A stretch of 64,000 nt of DNA from Burkholderia cepacia GG4 (lineage in GTDB: Bacteria > Pseudomonadota > Gammaproteobacteria > Burkholderiales > Burkholderiaceae): the NCBI RefSeq assembly GCF_000292915.1, contig NC_018513.1, forward strand, positions 2,294,001 through 2,358,000, in the 5' to 3' direction. Position 1 is the first letter of the stretch. Each line of letters starts with the position of its first letter. The position numbers and the translations under genes were made by a program. Below the pieces are notes generated by a model. It was not told where the DNA came from. It did no database searches and saw only the letters and a list, made by a program, of their open reading frames with translations. Below are positions 52,542 to 63,250 of this stretch, in pieces.

Positions 52542-54605
52542 ATGTCCGTCCGTTATCCGCTTCTCAATCGTGAACTCGGCATCCTCGGTTTCAACGAGCG
52601 CGTGCTGGCCCAGGCGGCCGACCCGCAAGTTCCGTTGCTCGAGCGCCTGCGCTTCATCTGCATCACGAGCAGCAACCTCGACGAATTCTTCGAAGTCCGC
52701 ATGGCCGGCCTTCAGGAACAGATCCGCGACAACCCCGGCGCACTGACGCCCGACGGCATGTCGCTGCAGCACGCCAGCGATCTCGTCGTCGAGCGCGCGC
52801 AGCGGCTCGTGCACCGTCAGTACACGATGCTGCACGAGACCGTGCTGCCCGCGCTCGAACAGGAAGGCATCTACTTCCACGCGAGCGACACGTGGAACGA
52901 CGAGCAGCTCGATTGGGCGCGCCGCTACTTCCTCGATGAACTGCTGCCGGTGCTGACGCCGATCGGCCTCGATCCCGCGCACCCGTTCCCGCGCGTGCTG
53001 AACAAGAGCCTGAACTTCGTCGTCGAGCTCGAAGGCCGCGACGCGTTCGGCCGACAGGCGGTCATGGGCATCGTGCAGGCGCCGCGCGCGCTGCCGCGCG
53101 TCGTGCGCATGCCGCAGGCGCTGTCGGGCTTCGAGCACGGCTTCGTCCTGCTCAGCTCGTTCATGCAGCGCTTCGTCGGCGAACTGTTCCCGCAACTCGT
53201 CGTCAAGAGCTGCAACCAGTTCCGCATCACGCGCAACAGCGAGCTGTTCGTCGACGAGGACGAAATCACGAACCTGCGCGTCGCGCTGCAGGGCGAACTG
53301 CCCGCGCGTCACCTCGGCAACGCGGTGCGGCTCGAAGTGTCGGCCGACACGCCGCAGCACATCGTGCGGCGCCTGCTCGAGGAAAGCCTGCTGGACGAGA
53401 AGGACTGCTATCGCGTGGCCGGCTCCGTGAACCTCGTGCGCCTGATGCAGATCCCCGATCTCGTCGACCGCCCCGACCTGAAGTTCACGCCGTTCGCCGC
53501 ATCGATCCCGACCGCGATCGTGAGCGCGCCGACGATGTTCGACGCGATCGACGACGGCGACATCCTGCTGCACCATCCGTACGAAAGCTTCCAGCCGGTG
53601 CTCGAACTGCTGCAGCAGGCCGCGAAGGACCCGAGCGTCGTCGCGATCAAGCAGACGATCTACCGCACCGGCACCGATTCGCCGCTGATGGACGCACTGA
53701 TGGAAGCCGCGCGCAACGGCAAGGAAGTGACGGTCGTCGTCGAACTGCTCGCGCGCTTCGACGAGGAAACCAACATCAACTGGGCGTCGCAGCTCGAAGC
53801 CGTCGGCGCGCATGTCGTGTATGGCGTAGTCGGCCACAAGTGCCACGCGAAGATGATGCTGATCGTGCGGCGCGTCGTGCAGGACGGCAAGGCATCGCTG
53901 CGCCGCTACGTGCACCTCGGCACCGGCAACTATCACCCGCGCACCGCCCGCCTCTACACCGACTTCGGGCTGATGACGGCCGACCAGAAGATCTGCGAGG
54001 ACGTCCACCACGTGTTCCAGCAACTGACCGGGATCGGCGGCGAACTCACGCTGCACGAGCTGTGGCAGTCGCCGTTCACGCTGCACCCGCGCATCATCGA
54101 ATCGATCCAGGCGGAGATCGACAATGCGCGCGCCGGCAAGCGTGCGCGGGTGGTCGCGAAGATGAACGCGCTCCTGGAGCCGTCGGTGATCGCCGCGCTG
54201 TACGAGGCGTCGCAGGCCGGCGTCAAGGTCGACCTGATCGTGCGCGGCGTGTGCGCGCTGAAGCCGGGCGTGCCGGGGCTGTCGGAAAACATCACGGTGC
54301 GCTCGATCGTCGGCCGCTTCCTCGAACACCACCGGATCTACTATTTCCACGCGGACGGCGCCGAGGATGTCTATCTGTCGAGCGCCGACTGGATGGACCG
54401 CAACCTGTTCCGCCGCGTCGAAGTCGCGTTCCCGATCCGCGAGCGCAAGCTGAAGCGCCGCGTGATCGCCGAAGGGCTGTCGGTCTGCCTCGGTGACAAC
54501 CAGTTGGCATGGCAAATGCAAAGCGACGGCCACTACCGCCGGCGCCGCGCAGGCAAGACGATCCGCAACGCGCAGCTCGGCTTGCTCGCGAAGTTCTGTA
54601 CGTAA
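52542..54605 (+). CDS. ppk1: Polyphosphate kinase Ppk1
   Basis: This protein of about 687 residues has the four PPK1 domains: N-terminal helical (SVRYPLLNRELGILGFNERV), head, and two phospholipase-D-like catalytic domains with the autophosphorylated His in HKCHAKMMLIVRR near 430 and RYVHLGTGNYHPRTARLYTD after it. It polymerises the terminal phosphate of ATP into polyphosphate. ATG 52542 gives the standard length; in-frame ATGs at 52344 and 52413 would add unusual residues. Confidence 0.95.
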   Translation: MSVRYPLLNRELGILGFNERVLAQAADPQVPLLERLRFICITSSNLDEFFEVRMAGLQEQIRDNPGALTPDGMSLQHASDLVVERAQRLVHRQYTMLHETVLPALEQEGIYFHASDTWNDEQLDWARRYFLDELLPVLTPIGLDPAHPFPRVLNKSLNFVVELEGRDAFGRQAVMGIVQAPRALPRVVRMPQALSGFEHGFVLLSSFMQRFVGELFPQLVVKSCNQFRITRNSELFVDEDEITNLRVALQGELPARHLGNAVRLEVSADTPQHIVRRLLEESLLDEKDCYRVAGSVNLVRLMQIPDLVDRPDLKFTPFAASIPTAIVSAPTMFDAIDDGDILLHHPYESFQPVLELLQQAAKDPSVVAIKQTIYRTGTDSPLMDALMEAARNGKEVTVVVELLARFDEETNINWASQLEAVGAHVVYGVVGHKCHAKMMLIVRRVVQDGKASLRRYVHLGTGNYHPRTARLYTDFGLMTADQKICEDVHHVFQQLTGIGGELTLHELWQSPFTLHPRIIESIQAEIDNARAGKRARVVAKMNALLEPSVIAALYEASQAGVKVDLIVRGVCALKPGVPGLSENITVRSIVGRFLEHHRIYYFHADGAEDVYLSSADWMDRNLFRRVEVAFPIRERKLKRRVIAEGLSVCLGDNQLAWQMQSDGHYRRRRAGKTIRNAQLGLLAKFCT

Positions 54606-54642
54606 ACACACGACGGACGGTTTCGCGCCGCACGACAAACAA

Positions 54643-54670
54643 AAAAGCACAGCCCGCGGGCTGTGCTTTT
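54643..54670. terminator. Bidirectional terminator between ppk and phoR
   Basis: AAAAGCACAGCCCG and CGGGCTGTGCTTTT form a perfect 14-bp palindromic hairpin with A and T flanks on both sides, serving both convergent genes. Confidence 0.9.
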
Positions 54671-54719
54671 CTATTTCAGGTGGAGCGCCGCAGTGCGGCA
54701 CCCGACCCGCGTCACGCGC

Positions 54720-56039
54720 TCACGCCTCGAACGTGGCCGGCCGGATCGCGATGATCCGCGCTGCCGGGAAACGCGCGGTGAACGTGCTGCCGCGTCCTTC
54801 CTCGCTCTGCACGTACAGGTGCGAGTCGTGCCGCTGCAGCACGTGCTTGACGATCGCGAGCCCGAGCCCGGTGCCGCCCGTATCGCGCGAGCGGCTGCGG
54901 TCGACGCGGTAGAAGCGCTCGGTCAGCCGCGGCAGATCGGCGGCCGGAATGCCGAAGCCGCTGTCGGTGACGGAGAACACGCCCTGCGCGCCCTCGCGCC
55001 GCCACGACACGACGATCTTGCCGCCGTCCGGCGTATAGCGGATCGCATTGGTGACGAGGTTCGCGAACGCGCTGAACACCTCGGTCTGCGCGCCCGTGAC
55101 GCCGAGCGTCTCGTCGATCGAGAACGCGATCTCGTGATGCCCGTTCGACAGCGTCTGCGCGTCCTCCTTCAGATGGTCGAACACGGCGCGCATGTCGATC
55201 GCGCGATCGAGCGGCGGCTTGCTCTCGCCCTCGAGCTTCGCGAGCACCAGCAGGTCGGTGACGATGTGCCGCATCCGCGACGCCTGCTGCTCCATCATCT
55301 CGAGATAGCGCGCGCGATCTTCCTCGTTCAGCGGCAGTTCGCGCATCGTCTCGAGGAAGCCCGACAGCACGGTGAGCGGCGTCTTCAGCTCGTGCGACAC
55401 GTTGGCGACGAAGTCGCGCCGCATCGCGTCGGTGCGCTCGAGCTCCGTGATGTCCTGCGTGAGCAGCAGCTTGCGGTTCTCGCCGTACGGAAACACCTGC
55501 ACGGCCAGCACGTTTTGCCGCGAGTCGCCCATCCCGTGCATCACGAGCGTTTCGTCGTAATGCTGCGCGTTCAGATAGCGGACGAAATCCGGATGACGCA
55601 CCAGGTTCGTGATGTGCTGGCGCAGGTCGCGCTTTGCATCGAGGCCGAAATGCACCTCGGCGATCGCGTTGCACCACTCGATCTGGTCATGATCGTCGAG
55701 CATCGCCACACCGTTCGGCGACGCCTGGATTGCCTGGATGAAGCGCGAATGCTGCTGCTCGACCTGACGCACCTGGGCATGCCACTGCTTCGCGAGCTTG
55801 TGCAGACGGTAGTAGATTTCGCCCCAGATGCCCGGCGCGCTCGGCACCTCGCCATAGACGGGGGCATCGAGCAGACGCCACAGGCGTTGCGTATGGAAGG
55901 TACTGAAGAAGCCCTGCGCAACCAGCATCACGACCGCGAACCCCAAGCCCGCGATCGGGCCGGCGAACACGCCGACCAATACGCTGAGCAGCACGAGCAA
56001 CACGAGCGACACGAGAAAGCGCGCCCAGATGATGTTCAT
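54720..56039 (-). CDS. phoR: Phosphate regulon sensor histidine kinase PhoR
   Basis: The 439-residue kinase has two N-terminal membrane helices (about 7-45), a linker with a PAS domain (GVAMLDDHDQIEWCNAIAEV), the H box VANVSHELKTPLTVLSGF near 215, and N, G1, F and G2 boxes (LVTNAIRYTPDGGKIVV, VTDSGFGIPAADLPRLTERF, RDTGGTGLGLAIVKHVLQRH). It lies downstream of phoB, phoU and pstBACS, the usual Betaproteobacterial order. Confidence 0.96.
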   Translation of the reverse strand: MNIIWARFLVSLVLLVLLSVLVGVFAGPIAGLGFAVVMLVAQGFFSTFHTQRLWRLLDAPVYGEVPSAPGIWGEIYYRLHKLAKQWHAQVRQVEQQHSRFIQAIQASPNGVAMLDDHDQIEWCNAIAEVHFGLDAKRDLRQHITNLVRHPDFVRYLNAQHYDETLVMHGMGDSRQNVLAVQVFPYGENRKLLLTQDITELERTDAMRRDFVANVSHELKTPLTVLSGFLETMRELPLNEEDRARYLEMMEQQASRMRHIVTDLLVLAKLEGESKPPLDRAIDMRAVFDHLKEDAQTLSNGHHEIAFSIDETLGVTGAQTEVFSAFANLVTNAIRYTPDGGKIVVSWRREGAQGVFSVTDSGFGIPAADLPRLTERFYRVDRSRSRDTGGTGLGLAIVKHVLQRHDSHLYVQSEEGRGSTFTARFPAARIIAIRPATFEA

Positions 56040-56096
56040 GATTCAGCGCCCGAAAGAAGGAACGGCATGCCGTGGCACACGGCATGTCCGGATACG

Positions 56097-56798
56097 TTAC
56101 GCGTGCTTCGCGAGCCGGTAGCCGCTGCCGCGCACGGTCTCGATCATCGCATCGCAGCCGGCCGGTTTCAAGGCCGCGCGCAATCGTTTGATGTGCACGT
56201 CGACGGTGCGCTCCTCGACGAACACGTGATCGCCCCACACCTGGTCGAGCAGTTGCGTGCGGCTGTGCACGCGTTCCGGATGCGTCATGAAGAAATGCAG
56301 CAGGCGGAATTCGGTCGGACCGAGATCGAGCTTGATCTCGCTGCCGTCGCCGTGTGCGGCGACCCGATGCGTGGCCGGATCGAGACGCAGCCCGTTGATC
56401 GACACGACGTCCTCGGTCAGCTGCGGCGCGCGGCGGCGCAGCACGGCCTTGATCCGCGCCATCAGTTCCTTCGGCGAGAACGGCTTCGTCACGTAGTCGT
56501 CCGCGCCGATCTCGAGGCCGAGCACCTTGTCCTGCTCGTCGCCGCGCGCGGTCAACATGATGATCGGGATATGCTTGGTCCGTTCGTTGTTGCGCAGGTC
56601 GCGCGCGAACGCGATGCCGGACTTGCCCGGCAGCATCCAGTCGAGCAGCACGAGATCGGGCAGCACATCGCTGATCAGGTTCTGTGCCTGCTCCGCGTTG
56701 TACGCCCGGATCGGGCAGTGGCCGGCATGCTGGAGATTCACCGAGATCAGTTCGGAAATCGCTGGCTCATCTTCAACGACGAGAATGTTGCTGGGCAT
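56097..56798 (-). CDS. phoB: Phosphate regulon response regulator PhoB
   Basis: The 233-residue OmpR-family regulator has the receiver acidic pocket (NILVVEDEP), the phosphoacceptor Asp in LVLLDWMLPGKSG near 54, the conserved Lys in YVTKPFSPKEL and a C-terminal winged helix (LGPTEFRLLHFFMTHPERVH; RTVDVHIKRLRAAL). ATG 56798 has AGAGG about 5 bases upstream; a GTG two codons earlier is unlikely. It binds Pho boxes such as those found before pstS and ppk. Confidence 0.96.
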   Translation of the reverse strand: MPSNILVVEDEPAISELISVNLQHAGHCPIRAYNAEQAQNLISDVLPDLVLLDWMLPGKSGIAFARDLRNNERTKHIPIIMLTARGDEQDKVLGLEIGADDYVTKPFSPKELMARIKAVLRRRAPQLTEDVVSINGLRLDPATHRVAAHGDGSEIKLDLGPTEFRLLHFFMTHPERVHSRTQLLDQVWGDHVFVEERTVDVHIKRLRAALKPAGCDAMIETVRGSGYRLAKHA

Positions 56799-56831
56799 CG
56801 GCACCTCTGTTTTTTCCTGTACGTGGTGGCG

Positions 56832-57536
56832 TTAACTGTTGGCTTCGCGGTCGAGCGTGTCGCGCGGCTGGTGCCGCACGTCGGTGCCCTTCACGATGTA
56901 GATGATGAACTCGGCGATGTTCTTCGCATGGTCACCGATCCGTTCGATCGCCTTCGCGATGAACAGGTATTCGAGGCCGACCGAGATCGTGCGCGGATCT
57001 TCCTGCATGTACGACACGAGCTTGCGCACGAACGCGCGGAATTCCAGGTCGATTTCCTTGTCGTCCTTGACGATCTGCGCGGCGGCCACCGTATCGAGGC
57101 GCGCGAACGCGTCGAGCGCGCGGCGCAGGATCGTCACGGCCATCTCGCCCGACACCTTGATCTCGGCGATGTTCACCGTACGCGCGGCCGGTTCGTCGAC
57201 CAGGCGACGCACGCGCTTCGCGATCTTCTCGGCCTCGTCGCCGGCGCGCTCGAGGTTCGTAATCGTTTTCGAGATCGACATCAGAAGACGCAGGTCACGC
57301 GCGGCAGGCTGCCTCCGCGCGATGATGTTGCCGCATTCCTGGTCGATGTCGACTTCCATCGCGTTCAGCGTTTCCTCGGCCGCGATCACCTTCTCGGCCG
57401 CATCGCGGTCGAATTCGTTGAGCGCGTGCATCGCGCCCACGATCTGCGACTCGACGAGCCCGCCCATTTCCAGCACTTTCGACGACACGGCATTCAGGTC
57501 CGCGTCGAACTGGCTCGACAGATGTTTATCCGACAT
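56832..57536 (-). CDS. phoU: Phosphate signalling protein PhoU
   Basis: The 234-residue all-helical protein has two PhoU repeats, each with a metal-binding pattern (LMSISKTITNLERAGDEAEK near 80, and YLFIAKAIERIGDHAKNIAE near 195). It links PstSCAB transport to PhoR and keeps the Pho response off when phosphate is sufficient. It lies 18 bases after pstB on the same strand. Confidence 0.96.
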   Translation of the reverse strand: MSDKHLSSQFDADLNAVSSKVLEMGGLVESQIVGAMHALNEFDRDAAEKVIAAEETLNAMEVDIDQECGNIIARRQPAARDLRLLMSISKTITNLERAGDEAEKIAKRVRRLVDEPAARTVNIAEIKVSGEMAVTILRRALDAFARLDTVAAAQIVKDDKEIDLEFRAFVRKLVSYMQEDPRTISVGLEYLFIAKAIERIGDHAKNIAEFIIYIVKGTDVRHQPRDTLDREANS

Positions 57537-57554
57537 GGTTGTGATTCTCCGTCA

Positions 57555-58403
57555 TCAGCCGAAACGGCCGGTGATGTAGTCTTCCGTTTCCTTGCGCACC
57601 GGCTTGATGAAGATCTTTTCGGTTTCGCCGAATTCGATCAGCTCGCCCAGGTACATGTAGGCCGTGAAGTCCGAGCAGCGCGCGGCCTGCTGCATGTTGT
57701 GCGTGACGATCACGACCGTGTAGTCGCTTTTCAGCTCGGCGATCAGTTCTTCGATGCGCCCCGTCGAGATCGGGTCGAGCGCCGAGCACGGTTCGTCGAG
57801 CAGCAGCACTTCCGGTCGGATCGCGATGCCGCGCGCGATGCACAGACGCTGCTGCTGGCCGCCGGACAGCCCGTAGCCGCTCTGGTTCAGCTTGTCCTTC
57901 ACTTCGGTCCAAAGCGCCGCCTTGGTCAGCGCCCATTCGACGCGGTCGTCCATTTCGGAGCGCGTGAGCTTCTCGAACATCTTCACGCCGAACGCGATGT
58001 TGTCGTAGATCGACATCGGGAACGGGGTCGGCTTCTGGAACACCATGCCGATTCGTGCGCGCAGCAGCGAGATGTCGCGCTTCGTCGTCAGCAGGTTCTC
58101 GCCGTCCATCAGGATTTCGCCTTCGGCGCGCTGCTCCGGATAGAGCGCGAACATCTTGTTGAACGTGCGCAGCAGCGTCGACTTGCCGCAACCCGACGGG
58201 CCGATGAACGCCGTCACCTTCCCTTCGGGAATGCGCAGGTTGATGTTCTTCAGCGCGTGGAACTTGTTGTAGAAGAAGTTGAGGTTGTTGACCTCGATCT
58301 TCGCGTTCAGCGGCGCCAGCGGACGGCCATGTGCCGCATCGTGCGTGCCGGCGGGCGCAGCGGTGCGCTCGACGGGATTCAGGTGGCTTTCTGCCATATT
58401 CAT
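57555..58403 (-). CDS. pstB: Phosphate ABC transporter ATP-binding protein PstB
   Basis: The 282-residue ATPase has Walker [15 protein letters not shown] near 70, signature [17 protein letters not shown], Walker [14 protein letters not shown] and the switch His in [14 protein letters not shown] short N-terminal extension (about 28 residues) precedes the ABC fold. It drives PstAC for high-affinity phosphate uptake. Confidence 0.97.
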   Translation of the reverse strand: MNMAESHLNPVERTAAPAGTHDAAHGRPLAPLNAKIEVNNLNFFYNKFHALKNINLRIPEGKVTAFIGPSGCGKSTLLRTFNKMFALYPEQRAEGEILMDGENLLTTKRDISLLRARIGMVFQKPTPFPMSIYDNIAFGVKMFEKLTRSEMDDRVEWALTKAALWTEVKDKLNQSGYGLSGGQQQRLCIARGIAIRPEVLLLDEPCSALDPISTGRIEELIAELKSDYTVVIVTHNMQQAARCSDFTAYMYLGELIEFGETEKIFIKPVRKETEDYITGRFG

Positions 58404-58418
58404 CGGATTGCTCCGCCG

Positions 58419-59312
58419 TTACTTTTTCGAGAAGATCGAGCGCGCCAGGATGTTGAGTCCGAGCACCCCGAGCGTAATCAGGAACACGCCTGCCCATGCG
58501 AGCGATTGCCATTCCGCGAACGGGCTCATCGCGAACTTGTAGATCGTGACGGGCAGGTTCGCCATCGGCTGGCTCATGTCCCACGAGAAGAACTGGTTCG
58601 ACAGTGCCGTGAACAGCAGCGGCGCCGTTTCGCCGGCAATCCGAGCGACCGCGAGCAGCACGCCCGTCACGATCCCGCCGACCGACGCACGCAGCGTGAT
58701 CTTCAGCACCATCCGCCACTTCGGCGTGCCGAGGGCGAAGGCCGCTTCACGCAGCGCATTCGGCACGAGCTTCAGCATGTTCTCGGTCGTGCGGATCACG
58801 ATCGGAATCTGCAGCAGGGCGAGCGCGATCACGCCGGCCCAGCCCGAGAAGCGCCCCGACTTCGCGACGACGATCGCGTACACGAACAGGCCGATGACGA
58901 TCGACGGCGCCGACAGCAGGATGTCGTTGATGAAGCGAATCGTGCTCGCCAGCAGGTTCTTCTGGCCGTATTCGGCGAGATAGACGCCTGCGAGGATGCC
59001 GATCGGCGTGCCGACCAGCGTACCGAAGCCGCACAACAGCAAGCTGCCGACGATCGCGTTCGCCAGACCGCCGCCTTCCGTGTTCGGTGCCGGCGTCGAT
59101 TCGGTGAACAGCTGCAGCGACAGGCCGCCGATGCCGAGATGCACCGTCGTGTAGAGAATCCACACGAGCCACAGCAGGCCGAATGCCATCGCACCGAGCG
59201 CCGCGGTGAGCGCGATCGCGTTGGTGACCTTGCGCTTGCGCTGCAGCCGGTTGCGCATGGCCTCGAGGACGGCGCCGTTCGGCCCCGGGAAATTCATGAT
59301 GGGCTCGCTCAT
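58419..59312 (-). CDS. pstA: Phosphate ABC transporter permease PstA
   Basis: The 297-residue permease has six predicted helices and the EAA-type loop ([35 protein letters not shown]) that contacts PstB. ATG 59312 overlaps the pstC stop as ATGA, so translation is coupled. Confidence 0.96.
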   Translation of the reverse strand: MSEPIMNFPGPNGAVLEAMRNRLQRKRKVTNAIALTAALGAMAFGLLWLVWILYTTVHLGIGGLSLQLFTESTPAPNTEGGGLANAIVGSLLLCGFGTLVGTPIGILAGVYLAEYGQKNLLASTIRFINDILLSAPSIVIGLFVYAIVVAKSGRFSGWAGVIALALLQIPIVIRTTENMLKLVPNALREAAFALGTPKWRMVLKITLRASVGGIVTGVLLAVARIAGETAPLLFTALSNQFFSWDMSQPMANLPVTIYKFAMSPFAEWQSLAWAGVFLITLGVLGLNILARSIFSKK

Positions 59313-60295
59313 TTCTTGCCCTCTCCCTTCTCGAGACGAAGCAGCAGCAGTTTGGAGATGGACAGCACGATGAACGTGATCACGAACAGGATCAGGCCCA
59401 GTTCCATCAGCGCGGACGTATGCAGGCCCGGTTGCGCTTCCGCGAATTCGTTCGCGAGCGCCGACGTGATGCTGTTGCCCGGCGCGAACAGCGACACGCT
59501 GTCGAGCAGGTTCGTGTTGCCGATCACGAACGTCACGGCCATCGTCTCGCCGAGCGCGCGGCCGAGGCCGAGCATCACGCCGCCGATCACGCCGGTCTTC
59601 GTATAGGGCAGCACGACCTTCCACATCACTTCCCACGTCGTGCAGCCGATCCCGTAGGCCGATTCCTTCAGCAGCACGGGCGTGACTTCGAACACGTCGC
59701 GCATCACCGACGCGATGTACGGGATGATCATGATCGCGAGGATCACGCCGGCCGCGAGAATACCGATGCCGATGGGCGGGCCGGCCGTCAGCGGGCCGAG
59801 CACCCATACGTTCGCGAACAGGTGGCCGATCGGCTTCTGGAAATATTCGGCGAAGATCGGGGCGAACACGAGCAGCCCCCACATGCCGTACACGATCGAC
59901 GGAATCGCGGCGAGCAGCTCGATCGCGATGCCGAGCGGACGGCGCAGCCACACGGGCGACAGCTCGGTCAGGAACAGCGCGATGCCGAAGCTGACGGGCA
60001 CCGCGATGGCGAGTGCGATGATCGACGTCACGATCGTGCCGTAGATCGGCACGAGTGCGCCGTAGACATCCGAGTTGGGATCCCACTCGGATTGCAACAG
60101 GAAGCCGAGGCCGAACTTCTGGATAGTCGGCATCGACGCAATGATCAGGGAAACGATGATCCCGCCCAGCAGCAGCAGGGTCACGATCGCGGCAAGCCGT
60201 GCGAGGCCGCCGAACAGAACGTCTCCGAGGCGGCTCGGCGCGCGCTGCTGCGCGGCGTCGGCGGGTCGGGAGGACGTGTAGGAAATATCAGACAT
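59309..60295 (-). CDS. pstC: Phosphate ABC transporter permease PstC
   Basis: The 328-residue permease has six predicted helices, the conserved [20 protein letters not shown] and the EAA loop ([20 protein letters not shown]) with [17 protein letters not shown] near 260. ATG 60295 gives the proper N-terminus. It sits 94 bases after pstS. Confidence 0.96.
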   Translation of the reverse strand: MSDISYTSSRPADAAQQRAPSRLGDVLFGGLARLAAIVTLLLLGGIIVSLIIASMPTIQKFGLGFLLQSEWDPNSDVYGALVPIYGTIVTSIIALAIAVPVSFGIALFLTELSPVWLRRPLGIAIELLAAIPSIVYGMWGLLVFAPIFAEYFQKPIGHLFANVWVLGPLTAGPPIGIGILAAGVILAIMIIPYIASVMRDVFEVTPVLLKESAYGIGCTTWEVMWKVVLPYTKTGVIGGVMLGLGRALGETMAVTFVIGNTNLLDSVSLFAPGNSITSALANEFAEAQPGLHTSALMELGLILFVITFIVLSISKLLLLRLEKGEGKK

Positions 60296-60389
60296 GGGCG
60301 CCTGTTCTGGATCGCCGGGCGCCGTGACGCCCGGCCTTACCGCACACACTGCCCGACCGGCACGGCCGGGCAGCGAACCGCTGCAATAC

Positions 60390-61424
60390 TTACTCGGCGG
60401 CGACCGGCTTGCCCGATGCGTCCGTCACCTTCGTCTTCCACTGCTTGCGGATTTCCGTCTCGACCGCCGGCGGCAGCGAGATGTAGTCGAGGCTGTCGGC
60501 TGCCTTCTCGCCGTTCTTGAACGCCCAGCTGAAGAACTTCAGCGTTTCGACGCCCTGCTCCGGCTTGTCCTGCTTCGCGTGCAGCAGCACGAACGTCGCG
60601 CCGACGACCGGCCATGCTTCCTTGCCCGGCTGGTTCGTCAGGATCTGGTAGAACGACTTCGACCAGTTCGCGCCCGCGGCAGCGGCCTTGAACGTTTCCG
60701 TCTTCGGCTCGACCACCGTGCCCGTCGAGTTCTTCAGCGCGGTGTAGACCATGTTGTTCTTCTTCGCGTACGCCCACTCGACGTAGCCGATCGCGCCCGG
60801 CAGGCGCTGCACGAAGGCTGCGACGCCGTCGTTGCCCTTGCCGCCCGTGCCCGTCGGCCAGTTGACCGTCGTGCCTTCGCCGATCTTCGACTTCCACTCG
60901 TCGTTGACCTTCGACAGGTAGTTCGTCCAGATGAAGCTGGTGCCCGAACCGTCAGCGCGGCGCACGACCGCGATGTCCGTATCCGGCAGCTTGACCTTCG
61001 GGTTCAGCGCGGCGATCGCCGGGTCGTTCCACTTCTTGATCTTGCCGAGGTAGATGTCGCCGAGCACCGGGCCCGACAGCGTCAGTTCACCGGCCTTCAC
61101 GCCCGGCACGTTGACGACCGGCACCACGCCGCCGACCACCGTCGGGAACTGGAACAGGCCTTCCTTCGCGAGCTCTTCATCCTTCAGCGGAGCGTCCGAG
61201 CCGGCAAAATCGACCGTCTTTGCATTGATCTGCTTCAGGCCGCCCGACGAGCCGATACCTTGGTAGTTCACCTTCGCGCCGCCGGACTGCTGATAGTCAG
61301 CGGCCCATTTCGTATAGATCGGCATCGCAAACGTGCTGCCTGCGCCCGTGATGTCGGCAGCTTGAGCGGCGACGGCGAAAAGCGCGCCAGCCAGGCCGGC
61401 AATCGCGGTTTGCATCAATTTCAT
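60390..61424 (-). CDS. pstS: Phosphate-binding protein PstS
   Basis: The 344-residue periplasmic protein has a signal peptide ([16 protein letters not shown], cleavage before ADITGAG) and PstS motifs [35 protein letters not shown] and the phosphate-binding loop [19 protein letters not shown]. It captures phosphate for PstCAB. It is the first gene of the operon, after tandem Pho boxes. Confidence 0.97.
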   Translation of the reverse strand: MKLMQTAIAGLAGALFAVAAQAADITGAGSTFAMPIYTKWAADYQQSGGAKVNYQGIGSSGGLKQINAKTVDFAGSDAPLKDEELAKEGLFQFPTVVGGVVPVVNVPGVKAGELTLSGPVLGDIYLGKIKKWNDPAIAALNPKVKLPDTDIAVVRRADGSGTSFIWTNYLSKVNDEWKSKIGEGTTVNWPTGTGGKGNDGVAAFVQRLPGAIGYVEWAYAKKNNMVYTALKNSTGTVVEPKTETFKAAAAGANWSKSFYQILTNQPGKEAWPVVGATFVLLHAKQDKPEQGVETLKFFSWAFKNGEKAADSLDYISLPPAVETEIRKQWKTKVTDASGKPVAAE

Positions 61425-61480
61425 GAGACCTCCAGTGTGTGAGCGGATGACTACGGCACCGCGAAGGTTAGGGGCTCCTC

Positions 61481-61530
61481 ATGACGTTAATGTGACAATC
61501 GATGAAACTGGCGTGACAGTAACATGACTG
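61481..61530 (-). promoter_or_regulatory. Tandem Pho-box array before pstS
   Basis: On the minus strand five 7-base half-sites follow each other: CAGTCAT, CTGTCAC, GTTTCAT, TTGTCAC, ACGTCAT, with four-base spacers except one three-base spacer. The near 11-base period is the PhoB binding pattern. It lies about 57-106 bases before the pstS start. Confidence 0.8.
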
Positions 61531-61859
61531 GTTGAAAGGGAGTAGCGCGCGTCCGGCGGACCGCCGCGGAGGCGCGGCGCGCCGGGGATGGCGGCAAGAA
61601 TTGCCGGCCCGGCAGGGATGGTGGAGGCCCGCGCCGACGCGGGCTGCGAGCGGATCGTATCGCAGCCGGCACCGGCCGCAAAGCCCCTTGCAATTGGCTG
61701 CCACGATTCAGGGGCGGGAGGTTTTCCTGGTCAGACGAAATGCGTGTCGCAGGCACCTTCCGTCAATAGCGCAAACCTTTGCGTATGAAGAATTGCGGCG
61801 CCCGCAGGCGCCGCATGTCGATTCACCGGAGCGCCGGCGCGCGCCGTCGCTGCTTCGGC
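61531..61859. other. Non-coding stretch between pstS promoter and glmM
   Basis: No gene is supported. Its left part is GC-rich without conserved features; its right end contains a hairpin at 61795-61814 for termination of glmM transcription. Confidence 0.5.
61795..61814 (-). terminator. Hairpin terminator after glmM
   Basis: GCGGCGCC and GGCGCCGC form an 8-bp stem with a 4-base loop; on the minus strand it is followed by AATTCTT. T-tract is weak. Confidence 0.5.
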
Positions 61860-63215
61860 TCAGCTCGTCGCCACGCGCACCGCGTCGGCGATCGCCTCCG
61901 CATGGCGGGTCGCGTCGGCCGCGTGCTGCGCCTCGACCATCACCCGCAGGACCGGCTCGGTGCCCGACGCGCGAATCAGCACGCGGCCGCGGCCGGCAAG
62001 CGCGCTTTCGGCCGCGTCGATCGCCGCGCGAATCGATGCGCTGCCCTTCCAGTCGGCGCCCGGCTTCATCCGCACGTTGATCAGCTTCTGCGGGAACAGC
62101 GTGACGCCGTCGAGCATCTGCGCGAGCGTGCGGCCGCTGCGCTTGAGCGCGGCCAGCACGAGCAGCGCCGACACGATGCCGTCGCCGGTCGAATGCCGGT
62201 CGAGCGACAGGATGTGGCCCGAGCCTTCCGCGCCGAGCTGCCAGCCGCGCTCGCGCAACTGTTCGAGCACGTAGCGGTCGCCGACCGCCGCGCGCACGAA
62301 CTCCACGCCCTCGCGCTGCAACGCAACCTCGACCGCGAGGTTCGTCATCAGCGTGCCGACCGCGCCGTCGACCTTGCCGTCGGTGGCGATCCGGTCCTTC
62401 ACGAGCACGTAGAGCAGTTCGTCGCCATTGAACAGCCGGCCCGTCGAATCGACGACCTGCAGGCGGTCCGCATCGCCGTCGAGCGCGATGCCGAGATCCG
62501 CGTGGTTCGCGCGCACCGCGCGCACCAGCGCGTCGGGCGCCGTCGCGCCGACGCCGTCGTTGATGTTGAAGCCGTTCGGCGCGACGCCGATCGGGATCAC
62601 GTCCGCGCCGAGTTCATGGAACACGTGCGGCGCGATCTGGTACGCGGCGCCGTGCGCGCAGTCGATCACGAGCTTCAGCCCGCGCAGGTCGTATGCGGCC
62701 GGGAACGTGCTCTTGCAGAACTCGATGTAGCGGCCGGCCGCGTCGTCGAGGCGGCGGGCCTTGCCCAGCCCGTCCGACGGTGCGCATTCGAGCGGCTTGT
62801 CGAGCCACGCTTCGATCGCGGCTTCGGTATCGTCGGGCAGCTTGTTGCCGTCCGCGGAGAAGAACTTGATGCCGTTGTCGTGATACGGGTTGTGCGACGC
62901 GCTGATCACGACGCCGGCCGACAGGCGCAGCGCGCGCGTCAGGTATGCGACGCCCGGCGTCGGCATCGGGCCGGCCAGCATCACGTCGACGCCGGCGGCC
63001 GAGAAGCCGGCTTCGAGCGCGGCCTCGAGCATGTAGCCCGACACGCGCGTGTCCTTGCCGATCAGCACCGTCGGACGCGCGCCGGCCGCGACGTCGGACG
63101 TGCCGGCCAGTACCTTGCCGGCTGCGTAGCCGAGACGCAACACGAAATCAGGCGTGATGGGCGCATCGCCCACCGTACCGCGAATGCCGTCCGTGCCGAA
63201 ATATCGACGCCCCAT
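61860..63215 (-). CDS. glmM: Phosphoglucosamine mutase GlmM
   Basis: The 451-residue alpha-D-phosphohexomutase opens with [20 protein letters not shown], has the phosphoserine loop [20 protein letters not shown] near 105, the metal loop [13 protein letters not shown] near 245 and the C-terminal phosphate-binding [15 protein letters not shown]. It converts glucosamine-6-P to glucosamine-1-P for peptidoglycan and LPS. ATG 63215 has GGAGGAAGG upstream. It follows folP, the standard order after ftsH. Confidence 0.97.
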   Translation of the reverse strand: MGRRYFGTDGIRGTVGDAPITPDFVLRLGYAAGKVLAGTSDVAAGARPTVLIGKDTRVSGYMLEAALEAGFSAAGVDVMLAGPMPTPGVAYLTRALRLSAGVVISASHNPYHDNGIKFFSADGNKLPDDTEAAIEAWLDKPLECAPSDGLGKARRLDDAAGRYIEFCKSTFPAAYDLRGLKLVIDCAHGAAYQIAPHVFHELGADVIPIGVAPNGFNINDGVGATAPDALVRAVRANHADLGIALDGDADRLQVVDSTGRLFNGDELLYVLVKDRIATDGKVDGAVGTLMTNLAVEVALQREGVEFVRAAVGDRYVLEQLRERGWQLGAEGSGHILSLDRHSTGDGIVSALLVLAALKRSGRTLAQMLDGVTLFPQKLINVRMKPGADWKGSASIRAAIDAAESALAGRGRVLIRASGTEPVLRVMVEAQHAADATRHAEAIADAVRVATS

Positions 63216-63250
63216 GTGAACCTTCCTCCTTCGTCTTTCCGAATTCTGAC

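Noticed and set aside
54663..59606. A continuous 1,647-codon reading frame on the plus strand
   Set aside because: It is antisense to phoR, phoB, phoU, pstB and pstA, is Arg/Asp/His-rich and low in complexity, and reflects high GC at third positions of the real genes.
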